A stretch of 64,000 nucleotides of DNA from the NCBI GenBank assembly GCA_946188155.1, contig CAMHUC010000009.1:20905-84904 (forward strand). The letters run 5' to 3'. The notes under the pieces were generated by a model. That model made no database searches and was not told where the DNA came from. It worked only from the letters and a program-made list of their open reading frames with translations. The DNA comes from an uncultured bacterium. Its GTDB lineage: Bacteria > Bacteroidota > Bacteroidia > Bacteroidales > Bacteroidaceae. Below are positions 34,804-43,112 of the stretch, in pieces (the stretch's first letter is position 1; each line of letters begins with the position of its first letter). Position numbers and translations under genes: made by a program.

Positions 34804-35888
34804 ACAGCAAACGACTACAGTCACTCGACATCCTGCGCGGCATCACCGTGGCAGGCATGATACTGGTGAACAACGGCTGGGGCGAGTCGTTTGAGATGCT
34901 GCGCCACTCGCGGTGGAACGGCATGACGCCGTGCGACCTGGTGTTCCCCTTCTTCCTCTTCATCATGGGCATCTCGTGCTACCTGTCGCTGGTGAAGTCG
35001 GAGTTCAAGCCCACCGTGACCGTCTTGAGGCGCATCCTGAAGCGTGCGGTGCTGCTCTTTGTGATAGGCCTGCTGATACACTGGCTCGACGGGGCCCTTG
35101 GCGGCGACTACGGGCTGAGTCACCTGAGGATCATGGCCGTGCTGCAGCGCATCGCACTCTGCTATCTGGCTGTGTCGCTCTTCGCCGTCTACTGCAACCA
35201 TCGCTACACGCTGCCCGTGGCCACAGGCCTGCTCGTGGTCTACACCGCTATCCTGCTGCTCGGCAACGGCTATGCCGAGGATGCCGCAACCAACGTGCTG
35301 GCACAGTTCGACCTCAGCGTGCTGGGCTACGACCACATCTACCATAAGAGTCCTGTAGACCCCGAGGGTCTGCTGGGCACCATCCCCAGCATCGCCCACG
35401 TGCTATTAGGCTTCTACTGCGGGCAGCTGATCAGGCAGCGCGAGACGCTGGAGCAGAAGGTAATCGCCGTATTCGCACTGGGCACGGTGCTCGTCGTCGC
35501 GGGCTATCTGCTATCCTTCGGCCTGCCGCTGAACAAGCGCATCTGGAGTCCCAGCTACGTACTGATGACCTGCGGACTGGCCTCGCTGCTGCAGGCGCTG
35601 CTAATAAGTGAAGAGTTAAGAGTGAAGCGCTCGAGCGCTTCACTCTTAACTCTTAACTCTTCATTTTTTAAGGTTTTCGGCATGAACGCCTTGGCGCTCT
35701 ACGTGTCGAGCGAGCTGCTGGCCATCCTGTTGGGGCACTTCGGCGTGTCGGAATGGGTCTATAACGGCATCCACGCCCTGATACCAGCTGCCAAGTGGGC
35801 CTCGCTGGCCTACGCCCTCTACTTCGTCGGACTCAACTATGCGCTGGGCTACGTGCTGTATCGCAAGAAAATATTCATCAAACTATAA
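34797..35888 (+). CDS. HGSNAT-like membrane acetyltransferase (DUF5009)
   Basis: A 363-residue multi-spanning protein of the heparan-alpha-glucosaminide N-acetyltransferase/DUF5009 family. The N-terminus has RLQSLDILRGITVAGMILVNN, the conserved first-helix motif, and PCDLVFPFFLFIMG follows. In lysosomes HGSNAT acetylates terminal glucosamine so that NAGLU can remove it; the overlapping gene pair here suggests the same two-step use in bacteria, though the substrate is inferred. Near residues 270-290 an in-frame palindromic insertion (35611-35654) encodes SEELRVKRSSASLLTLNSS in a loop between helices. Confidence 0.85.
   Translation: MVNSKRLQSLDILRGITVAGMILVNNGWGESFEMLRHSRWNGMTPCDLVFPFFLFIMGISCYLSLVKSEFKPTVTVLRRILKRAVLLFVIGLLIHWLDGALGGDYGLSHLRIMAVLQRIALCYLAVSLFAVYCNHRYTLPVATGLLVVYTAILLLGNGYAEDAATNVLAQFDLSVLGYDHIYHKSPVDPEGLLGTIPSIAHVLLGFYCGQLIRQRETLEQKVIAVFALGTVLVVAGYLLSFGLPLNKRIWSPSYVLMTCGLASLLQALLISEELRVKRSSASLLTLNSSFFKVFGMNALALYVSSELLAILLGHFGVSEWVYNGIHALIPAAKWASLAYALYFVGLNYALGYVLYRKKIFIKL
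35611..35654. repeat. Perfect 44-nt palindrome inside the acetyltransferase gene
   Basis: AAGAGTTAAGAGTGAAGCGC continues to the centre at TC/GA (35632/35633) and is mirrored exactly. The arms consist of GAGTTAA-type units as in intergenic repeats; a further AACTCTTCAT follows. Confidence 0.9.
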
Positions 35889-35894
35889 AACAAA

Positions 35895-37064
35895 ATGTTT
35901 AACAGACTTATGAATTGTAAGCTAAAGATTTTGACAGTCACCATGCTTATAGGCTCACTGAGCCTGGCTTCGTGCATCAAGGACGAGGAGCCAAACAAGG
36001 AGTGCGACATTCTGAATGCCTGGGTGCAGGGCGAGGAGTACCAACAGTATTTCACCGATGCCAACCTGATGCGCAAGGAGAATATCAGTGCCACGGAGAG
36101 CGACATCGTGTTCACCGTGCGCTCGCTGGCATCGCTGCCCAAGCAGCTGCCCCTCTCGTTCGACGTGACGGAGGGAGCCACCATCGAGCCAGCCAGCGGG
36201 TCGATGCAGGACTTCACCAACGGCCCCGTCACCTACACCCTCACCTCGCAGGACGGGCAGTACAAGCGACAGTACCGGGTGTCGTTCACCGAGCCCGTTC
36301 TCCCCTCGTACGACCTTAGTTTCGAGAATGTGGCGCTGTCGGAAAAAACACTGAGCGGATGCGTCTACCACGAGTTCTACGAAATAGGCGACAACGGTCA
36401 GCGACAAGACATCTGGGCGTCGGGAAATCCCGGAGCAGCCCTGACGATGAACAATGGCCAGCCAGACGCCTTCCCCACCATGTCTACGGAGAATGGCTAT
36501 AAGGGCAAGGGTGTCTGTCTGAAGACCATCTCGACAGGGGCGCTGGGTGAATGGATGAAGAAGCCCATCGCCGCCGGCAACCTGTTCCTCGGCAAGTTCA
36601 TCCTGGAGCAGGTGCTCGTCAATGCGCTGAAGGCCACGCAGATGGGCATACAGATCAACCGCGACCCAGTGCGCGTGACGGGCTACTACAAGTATCGCCC
36701 AGGCGCGAAGTTCACCAATGTCGACATGAAGGAAGTGCCAGGCAAGGTTGATGAGCCCAACATCTATGCCGTGTTGTATAAGAACAAGGACAAGGACGGC
36801 AAGGAACAGTTCCTACACGGCGACGATGTGCTGAGCAGTCCCATTATCGTGAAGAAGGCAGTGGTGAAGTCGCTGCCGCCCACCGACGAGTGGACGCGCT
36901 TCGAGATGTTCTTCGAAGGAGAAGAAGCCGACCCCGAGATGGTGGCCAAGGGCGAGTACAACCTGGCCCTGGTGTTCTCATCGAGCAAGGAGGGAGACAA
37001 GTTCGAAGGTGCCATCGGCAGTACCCTGTATGTAGACGAAGTGAATGTATCATTTGAAAAATAG
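35895..37064 (+). CDS. PCMD-domain lipoprotein
   Basis: A 389-residue lipoprotein (lipobox SLASC) of the Bacteroidetes PCMD (putative carbohydrate metabolism domain) type. An N-terminal Ig-like part (ISATESDIVFTV, GATIEPASGSMQDF) precedes a beta-sandwich domain with GYYKYRPGAKF and LYVDEVNVSF at the end. The start may be ATG 35895 or 35910. It lies six bases after the acetyltransferase gene and overlaps the leader of the beta-barrel gene, so it belongs to the same operon and may bind or process a glycan. Confidence 0.78.
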   Translation: MFNRLMNCKLKILTVTMLIGSLSLASCIKDEEPNKECDILNAWVQGEEYQQYFTDANLMRKENISATESDIVFTVRSLASLPKQLPLSFDVTEGATIEPASGSMQDFTNGPVTYTLTSQDGQYKRQYRVSFTEPVLPSYDLSFENVALSEKTLSGCVYHEFYEIGDNGQRQDIWASGNPGAALTMNNGQPDAFPTMSTENGYKGKGVCLKTISTGALGEWMKKPIAAGNLFLGKFILEQVLVNALKATQMGIQINRDPVRVTGYYKYRPGAKFTNVDMKEVPGKVDEPNIYAVLYKNKDKDGKEQFLHGDDVLSSPIIVKKAVVKSLPPTDEWTRFEMFFEGEEADPEMVAKGEYNLALVFSSSKEGDKFEGAIGSTLYVDEVNVSFEK

Positions 37065-37083
37065 GAACAAGGAGGACAAAGAT

Positions 37084-37842
37084 ATGAAGAAGATTATCAC
37101 GACAATATTCGCTTTCCTGCTCATGTGGCTTTCGCCCGCCAACAGTGTGGCCGAAACGCCGGGGGGACTACAGTTGAAGGCACGGGCCGGTTGGAGCATC
37201 GGCGGCACAGCCCCCTTGGGAGTGCCCGCCACCATCCGCAGTATCGACGCATTCAGGCTGACGCCATCGTTCATGGTGGGTGCCGACGTAGGGTTGCCGC
37301 TGAGCGACAGATGGGGCCTGCTGACGGGCCTCCACTTCGAGAACAAGGGCATGAACGTAGACGTGACTGCCAAGGCCTACCACATGGAGGTGCGCAAGGG
37401 CGACAGCATGCTCGAAGGCCTGTTCACCGGTAAGGTGCATCAGGAGTCGGCTATGTGGATGTTCACGCTGCCCGTCTGTGCCACCCTACAGGTGAGCGAC
37501 CGCCTGCTGCTGAAGGCAGGCCCCTACTTCTCGCTGCTCACCAGTCGCAAGTTCGAGGGCATCGCCTCCGACGGCTATCTGCGCCAGGGCACTCCCACGG
37601 GTCCCAAGATTCTGATGGGCGACCGCGAAGGCGAATGGGCCACCTTCGACCTGGCCGACGATATGCGCCGCTTCCAGACAGGCATCACCATTGGCCTCGA
37701 CTGGCAGTTCTACCGCTCGCTGGGCCTCTCCGCCGACCTCAACTGGGGTCTGAACGGCATCTTCCCCAAGGATTACAAGACCGTTGAGCAGACGCTCTAC
37801 CCCATCTACGGCACCGTCAGCCTGTTCTATCGGCTAAGGTAA
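37084..37842 (+). CDS. Outer membrane beta-barrel protein
   Basis: A 252-residue protein starting at ATG 37084 (MKKIITTIFAFLLMWLSPAN signal peptide); the earlier in-frame start would place the signal in the middle of a hydrophilic segment. The sequence shows alternating strands (GVPATIRSIDAFRL, GADVGLPLSDRWGLLTGLHF) and ends SLFYRLR, fitting the porin-like OMP_b-brl_2 family. PCMD lipoproteins followed by such small barrels are a common pair in Bacteroidales. Function unknown. Confidence 0.75.
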   Translation: MKKIITTIFAFLLMWLSPANSVAETPGGLQLKARAGWSIGGTAPLGVPATIRSIDAFRLTPSFMVGADVGLPLSDRWGLLTGLHFENKGMNVDVTAKAYHMEVRKGDSMLEGLFTGKVHQESAMWMFTLPVCATLQVSDRLLLKAGPYFSLLTSRKFEGIASDGYLRQGTPTGPKILMGDREGEWATFDLADDMRRFQTGITIGLDWQFYRSLGLSADLNWGLNGIFPKDYKTVEQTLYPIYGTVSLFYRLR

Positions 37843-37941
37843 CAAAACGGAAAATTCCGACATTATGTCTATTATGTACAATAGCCGATAAACTTTGTTA
37901 AATTAGCGGTACACCTTAATATAATATAAGGGACTTTTTCG

Positions 37942-37949
37942 TAACTTTG
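37942..37949 (+). promoter_or_regulatory. -7 element of the RND efflux operon
   Basis: TAACTTTG. Transcription would start near 37955, inside or at the edge of the stem-loop at 37952-37983. Confidence 0.55.
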
Positions 37950-37951
37950 CA

Positions 37952-37983
37952 CCCCGAAAACCGAACGCAGGATGTTTTCGGGG
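37952..37983 (+). promoter_or_regulatory. Inverted repeat at the transcription start of the efflux operon
   Basis: CCCCGAAAAC (37952-37961) and GTTTTCGGGG (37974-37983), perfect over 10 bp with a 12-base spacer, immediately after the -7 box. It can be an operator for a dimeric repressor or a 5'-terminal mRNA stem-loop. Confidence 0.65.
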
Positions 37984-38024
37984 TACAAAGTTTTAGTGAG
38001 TTTAAACTAGTTTAAAGGATAAGT

Positions 38025-39212
38025 ATGAAAAAGAACAAGATTTTGATGTTCGCCGCTGCCACGTTGCTTCTGGCTTCGTGTGGTGGAGGTGGTGGTCGCC
38101 CTAATTTTGGCGACAATGAGTATCCGGTAGTGACCGTCGGCACGACGAGCACACAGATGCAGACAACCTATCCCGCCACCATCAAGGGTGTGCAGGATGT
38201 ACAGATCTCGCCGAAGGTGTCGGGATTCATCACCCAGATTAATGTGAAGGAAGGTCAGACGGTTGGTGCCGGGCAGGTGCTCTTCGTGATTGACAATGTG
38301 ACCTATCAGGCCCAGGTCCGCCAGGCTCAGGCTACGGTGAACACCGCCAAGGCAGCCTGCAACACTGCCAAGCTATCGTATGAGAACTCGCAGAAGCTCC
38401 GTGAGGGTAACGTGATTGGCGACTTCGAGCTGCAGTCGGCCACCAACCAGTATGAGCAGGCCAAGGCCAGTCTGGCTCAGGCAGAAGCTGCGCTGGCATC
38501 AGCCAAGGAGATGCTGAGCTTCTGCTACGTGAAGAGTCCTGCGGCAGGTGTGGTGGGCACGCTGCCCTACAAGGTGGGTACGCTGGTGAGTGCCCAGAAC
38601 GTGCTGACCACCGTGTCGAACAACTCGTCGATGGAGGTATACTTCTCGCTGACGGAGAAGGACGCCCTGGCCATGTCGAAGGATGCCGGCGGGCAGAACG
38701 CCGCCATCAGTGCCATGCCCAGCGTGAAACTGCAACTGGCCGACGGCACCGTCTACGGCCACGAGGGTAAGGTGACGAAGATGAGCGGTGTGATTGACGG
38801 TGCCACGGGCAGCGTCCAGCTGATAGCCCTCTTCCCCAACCCCGAGAAGATGCTCAAGAGTGGTGGCTCGGGTGCCATCATCATCCCCAAGAGCAACTCC
38901 TCGTCGATTGTCATTCCCCAGGCTTGCGTCTCTGAGGTGCAGAACAAGAAGTTCGTCTACACCCTCGGCGAGGGTAATAAGGTGAAGTACACCGAGATCA
39001 AGACCGACCCGCAGACCGACGGCAACAACTACATCGTGACCGACGGCCTGAAGGTGGGCGACAAGTATATCACCAACGGCATCACCAAACTGAAGGACGG
39101 TATGGAGATTGTGCCCATCACGCCTGAGAAGTATGAGCAGAAGATCAAGGATCAGGCCAAGGAGATGTCGGCCGGCGAGATTGTGGATGCCGTGCAGAAG
39201 GCTACGAAGTAA
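38025..39212 (+). CDS. RND efflux periplasmic adaptor (AcrA/MexA family)
   Basis: Membrane fusion protein of a tripartite efflux pump, 395 residues, a lipoprotein (lipobox LLASC). The domain order is as expected: barrel-sandwich hybrid (ISPKVSGFITQINVKEGQTV, residues about 64-85), alpha-hairpin (about 95-165, rich in Ala, Gln and Glu), second half of the lipoyl domain (SPAAGVVGTLPYKVGTLVS), beta-barrel and membrane-proximal domains. It leads the operon and is followed by the pump and outer membrane channel. Substrate not predictable. Confidence 0.93.
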   Translation: MKKNKILMFAAATLLLASCGGGGGRPNFGDNEYPVVTVGTTSTQMQTTYPATIKGVQDVQISPKVSGFITQINVKEGQTVGAGQVLFVIDNVTYQAQVRQAQATVNTAKAACNTAKLSYENSQKLREGNVIGDFELQSATNQYEQAKASLAQAEAALASAKEMLSFCYVKSPAAGVVGTLPYKVGTLVSAQNVLTTVSNNSSMEVYFSLTEKDALAMSKDAGGQNAAISAMPSVKLQLADGTVYGHEGKVTKMSGVIDGATGSVQLIALFPNPEKMLKSGGSGAIIIPKSNSSSIVIPQACVSEVQNKKFVYTLGEGNKVKYTEIKTDPQTDGNNYIVTDGLKVGDKYITNGITKLKDGMEIVPITPEKYEQKIKDQAKEMSAGEIVDAVQKATK

Positions 39213-39270
39213 GAAGTAGTTAGAAGTAGTTAGAAGTAGTTAGAAGAAGTTAGAAGTAGATAGAAGTAGA
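39212..39270. repeat. Short tandem repeat, unit AGAAGTAGTT
   Basis: Six 10-bp units fill the whole junction between adaptor and pump genes. Confidence 0.9.
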
Positions 39271-39271
39271 T

Positions 39272-42200
39272 ATGACATTTACAACCTTTATCAAACGCCC
39301 GGTACTCTCGACGGTGATCTCCATCGCCATCGTGCTGCTGGGATTTATCGGTCTGGCATCGCTGCCTATCGAGCAGTACCCGGACATCGCGCCGCCAACG
39401 GTGGTGGTCTACACCAGCTATCCTGGTGCTGATGCCGAGACCGTGAAGAACTCCGTCATCGTGCCGCTCGAAGAGTCGATCAACGGTGTGGAGGGTATGG
39501 ACTATATCAGCTCTACGGCATCCTCCGGGTCGGCACAGATACAGGTGCTCTTCCGCCAGGGAATGAATGCCGATATGTGTGCGGTGAACGTGCAGAACCG
39601 CGTCTCGCAGGCCCTGGCCCTGCTGCCGGCCGAGGTGACGCAAATCGGTGTGACGGTAATGAAACGCCAGACATCGCAGGTGCTGATGTTCACCCTGACC
39701 AGTGACGGTCGCTACGACGACGAGTTCCTGACGAACTACAACAACATCAACATCATCCCGGCCATCAAGCGTATTCAGGGTGTGGGCGACGTGCAGAGCC
39801 CCGGTCTGAAGACCTACTCGATGCGTATCTGGCTGAAGCCCGACGTGATGAAGCAGTACAACCTGATGCCGAGCGACATCACGGGCGTGCTCGCCGAGCA
39901 GAACATCGAGGCAGCACCGGGTTCGTTCGGACAGGAGTCGAATGTGGCCTACGAGTACGCCATGCGCTACACGGGTCGCCTGAAGACACCCGAGGAGTTC
40001 GGCAACATCATCATCTCCAGCGACCGCAACGGCCAGACGCTGAAGCTGAAGGACGTGGCCAAGATCGAGCTTGGCGGACAGCAGTACTCGGTGTCGATGA
40101 AGAACAACAACATCCCATCGGTGATGGGTATGGTGCAGCAGATTGCAGGCTCCAACGCCAACGAGATTGCCAAGCAGGTGAAGGCCGAGCTGGAGGAACA
40201 GGCCAAGCTGTTCCCTCCGGGCATGACCTACAAGATCAACTACGACGTGACGGAGTTCCTCTACGCCTCTATCGAGGAGGTGGTGTTCACGCTCGTATTC
40301 ACGCTGATCCTGGTGTTCATCGTGATCTATATTTTCCTGCAGGACTGGCGCTCGACGATGATTCCGCTCATTGCCGTGCCTGTGTCACTGGTGGGTACAT
40401 TCTTCTTCCTCGAGGCATTCGGCTTCTCCATCAACCTGCTGGTGCTCTCGGCACTGCTGCTGGCCATCGCCATTGTGGTGGATGATGCCATCGTGGTGGT
40501 GGAGGCCGTCCACGCGAAGCTCGACCAGGGCTATAAGTCGACGCTGACGGCCTCTATCGACGCCATGAACGAAATTTCGGGTGCCATCATCTCGATTACG
40601 CTCGTGATGGCATCGGTGTTCATCCCCGTGTCGTTCATGGGTGGCGTGACGGGTACGTTCTACCGTGAGTTCGGTGTGACGATGGCCGTGGCCATCTTCA
40701 TCTCGGCCCTGAACGCCCTGACACTGTCGCCGGCACTCTGTGCCATCTTCCTGAAGCCCCACGATGGTGAGGGCCACAAGAAGATGTCGCGCATCGACCG
40801 CTTCCACGCAGCCTTCAACACCGCCTTCACCACCACTACCAACAAGTATAAGAACATCGTTGAGAAGCTGGTGCGCAAGCCGGTGGCCATCGGCATCGCT
40901 GCCGTGGTTGGTATCGCCGCACTGGTTGCTACGATGGCTACCACGAAGACCGGCCTGGTGCCCGATGAGGACACGGGTACCGTGTTCTGTACCATCTCCA
41001 TGCCACCCGCTACGTCAGTGGCACGCACGCGCCAGATCATCGACGAGGTGGATGCCATCCTCGCTGCCGACCCCGCCATCCAGAGCCGTGAGCAGATTCA
41101 GGGTTACAACTTCATCGCCGGTGCTGGTTCCGACCAGGCCACGTTCATCATCAAGCTCAAGCCCTTTGCCGAGCGACAGAAGGGATTCTGGTGGAAGCTC
41201 AGCGGACTGTGGCAGGGCGACGGCATCTACCGTTTCTTCTTGAACCCGTGGGAGCGCGACGGCGTGCTGGCACAGATCTACCTCAAGACGGCCCACATCA
41301 AGGATGCACAGATCCTGGCCTTCGGACCGCCAATGATTCCCGGCTTCTCGGCCAACTCAGGTATCTCGCTGGTGATGCAGGACCGTACGGGTGGTAATCT
41401 GACACGTTTCTTCGACATCGTGCAGGACTATCTGGCCGAGCTCAACAAGCGCCCGGAGATCCAGATGGCACAGACGTCATACAACCCGAACTATCCGCAG
41501 TACATGATCTCGGTGGATGTGGCCAAGTGTAAGCAGGCCGGCATCTCGCCCCGCGTGGTGCTCACTACCCTTCAGGGATACTATGGCGGACTCTACGCCT
41601 CGAACTTCAACGCCTACGGTAAGCTCTACCGCGTGATGGTGCAGGGCTCGCCCGAGACCCGCATGACGGAGGAGTCGCTTAATAATATATATGTACGCAC
41701 GTCGGCAGGCATGTCGCCCGTGAAGGAGTTCTGCAATATGAAGCGCGTCTATGGCCCGTCGAACATCAACCGTTTCAACCTGTTCACCTCCATCAACGTG
41801 ACGGCAACCGTGGCCAACGGCTACTCGTCGGGTGAGGCCATCAAGGCTGTGGAGGAGGTGGCAGCACAGATACTGCCCACCGGCTACACCTACGACTACT
41901 CGGGTCTGACGCGACAGGAGGCACAGTCGAGCAACTCTACTGCGCTCATCTTCCTGCTCTGCTTCATCTTCATCTACCTCATCCTCTCGGCACAGTACGA
42001 GTCGTATATCCTGCCGCTCTCGGTAGTGCTCTCCGTACCTTTCGGACTGGCAGGAGCATTCCTGTTCACGCAGCTCTTCGGCCACTCCAACGATATCTAC
42101 ATGCAGATTTCGCTGATCATGCTGATTGGTCTGCTGGCCAAGAACGCCATCCTGATTGTGCAGTTCGCCCTGGAGCGCCGCGAGACGGGTATGGCCATCT

Positions 42201-42529
42201 CCTGGTCGGCCGTGCTGGGTGCTGCAGCCCGTCTGCGACCCATCCTGATGACCTCGCTGGCCATGGTCATCGGTCTGCTGCCGATGATGTTCGCCTCCGG
42301 TGTGGGCAAGAACGGTAACCAGACGCTGGGCGCTGCTGCCGTGGGCGGTATGCTTGTGGGTACGCTCATCCAGATCTTCGTGGTGCCCGCCCTGTTCGTC
42401 ATCTTCCAGTCGCTACAGGAGAAGCTGCGCCCGATGAAGTTCGACGACGAGGAGAATCCCGAGGCTGCTGCCGAGCTGGCACAGTATGCACATGGTAAAC
42501 AGCAAGTGGACTATGAGCTGGAGAAATGA
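39272..42529 (+). CDS. RND efflux transporter (AcrB/MexB, HAE1 family)
   Basis: Proton-driven inner membrane pump of 1085 residues. The N-terminus TFIKRPVLSTVISIAIVLLG is the first helix. Helix 4 carries the proton-relay Asp pair in AIAIVVDDAIVVVEAVH. Porter domains and a second helix bundle (LIMLIGLLAKNAILIVQFA) are intact, so both halves of the duplicated fold are present. A variable segment near residue 600-680 is slightly longer than in AcrB. The channel gene follows after an inserted GxxExxY gene. Confidence 0.95.
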   Translation: MTFTTFIKRPVLSTVISIAIVLLGFIGLASLPIEQYPDIAPPTVVVYTSYPGADAETVKNSVIVPLEESINGVEGMDYISSTASSGSAQIQVLFRQGMNADMCAVNVQNRVSQALALLPAEVTQIGVTVMKRQTSQVLMFTLTSDGRYDDEFLTNYNNINIIPAIKRIQGVGDVQSPGLKTYSMRIWLKPDVMKQYNLMPSDITGVLAEQNIEAAPGSFGQESNVAYEYAMRYTGRLKTPEEFGNIIISSDRNGQTLKLKDVAKIELGGQQYSVSMKNNNIPSVMGMVQQIAGSNANEIAKQVKAELEEQAKLFPPGMTYKINYDVTEFLYASIEEVVFTLVFTLILVFIVIYIFLQDWRSTMIPLIAVPVSLVGTFFFLEAFGFSINLLVLSALLLAIAIVVDDAIVVVEAVHAKLDQGYKSTLTASIDAMNEISGAIISITLVMASVFIPVSFMGGVTGTFYREFGVTMAVAIFISALNALTLSPALCAIFLKPHDGEGHKKMSRIDRFHAAFNTAFTTTTNKYKNIVEKLVRKPVAIGIAAVVGIAALVATMATTKTGLVPDEDTGTVFCTISMPPATSVARTRQIIDEVDAILAADPAIQSREQIQGYNFIAGAGSDQATFIIKLKPFAERQKGFWWKLSGLWQGDGIYRFFLNPWERDGVLAQIYLKTAHIKDAQILAFGPPMIPGFSANSGISLVMQDRTGGNLTRFFDIVQDYLAELNKRPEIQMAQTSYNPNYPQYMISVDVAKCKQAGISPRVVLTTLQGYYGGLYASNFNAYGKLYRVMVQGSPETRMTEESLNNIYVRTSAGMSPVKEFCNMKRVYGPSNINRFNLFTSINVTATVANGYSSGEAIKAVEEVAAQILPTGYTYDYSGLTRQEAQSSNSTALIFLLCFIFIYLILSAQYESYILPLSVVLSVPFGLAGAFLFTQLFGHSNDIYMQISLIMLIGLLAKNAILIVQFALERRETGMAISWSAVLGAAARLRPILMTSLAMVIGLLPMMFASGVGKNGNQTLGAAAVGGMLVGTLIQIFVVPALFVIFQSLQEKLRPMKFDDEENPEAAAELAQYAHGKQQVDYELEK

Positions 42530-42579
42530 CTATAGTTAAAGACTATAGACTGTAGATTATAGACTATAGATTATAGATG
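42527..42579. repeat. Short tandem repeat, units GACTATA/GATTATA, left of second GxxExxY gene
   Basis: About six imperfect 7-8-bp units after the pump gene. The units are complementary to those on the other side of the GxxExxY gene (CTATAGTC). Confidence 0.8.
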
Positions 42580-42617
42580 TAAGGAAATGATTTGTTTGAA
42601 GAAAATGAAATACTGAT

Positions 42618-43007
42618 ATGGATACGAAGGAATTGATAGACTTGATAGCAGATTGTGCAAAGCAGGTAAGAGGTCAACTCACCCCGGGCTTTGAGGAAAA
42701 AGTTTACAAGAACGCTATGTTCATTGAACTGCGCGATGCCGGAGTCAGTGTTGAGGCCGAAGTACCCTTCAAAGTGTATTATAAGAATCACATTGTGGGT
42801 GACTATCGAGCAGACATGATTGCCAACAGGTGCGTGGTTATCGAACTCAAGGCTGTCAATGCCCTTCTTCCCATCCATGAGGTACAGCTGGTGAACTATC
42901 TCACAGCCACAGGCATCGACGATGGTATGCTCATCAATTTTGGTGCCGAGCGTCTGGAGATCCGTCACCGCAATCGTCTCTACAAGCAGAAGCTGTCGAA
43001 TAAATAG
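42618..43007 (+). CDS. GxxExxY family protein inside the efflux operon
   Basis: A 129-residue GxxExxY protein. The signature GFEEKVY is intact here (Gly, Glu and Tyr in register), unlike the paralogue at 6535. The PD-(D/E)XK-type motif is YRADMIANRCVVIELKAV, followed by IHEVQLVNYL and GMLINFG. It sits between pump and outer membrane channel genes and is flanked on both sides by short tandem repeats, so it looks like an inserted cassette rather than a pump component. Function not established. Confidence 0.85.
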   Translation: MDTKELIDLIADCAKQVRGQLTPGFEEKVYKNAMFIELRDAGVSVEAEVPFKVYYKNHIVGDYRADMIANRCVVIELKAVNALLPIHEVQLVNYLTATGIDDGMLINFGAERLEIRHRNRLYKQKLSNK

Positions 43008-43087
43008 TCTAAAGGTCTAAAGTCTATAGTCTATAGTCTATAGTCTAAAGTCTATAGTCTAAAGTCTAAAGTCTATAGTCTAAAGTC
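43006..43087. repeat. Short tandem repeat, units AGTCTAT/AGTCTAA, right of second GxxExxY gene
   Basis: About eleven 7-bp units between the GxxExxY stop codon and the channel gene. Confidence 0.9.
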
Positions 43088-43112
43088 AATCGCCTACAGT
43101 CAAAAAAACGAT

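Noticed and set aside
43006..43087. CRISPR or microsatellite-type coding sequence
   Set aside because: Seven-bp units without spacers; stops in all frames and position between genes show a non-coding tandem repeat.
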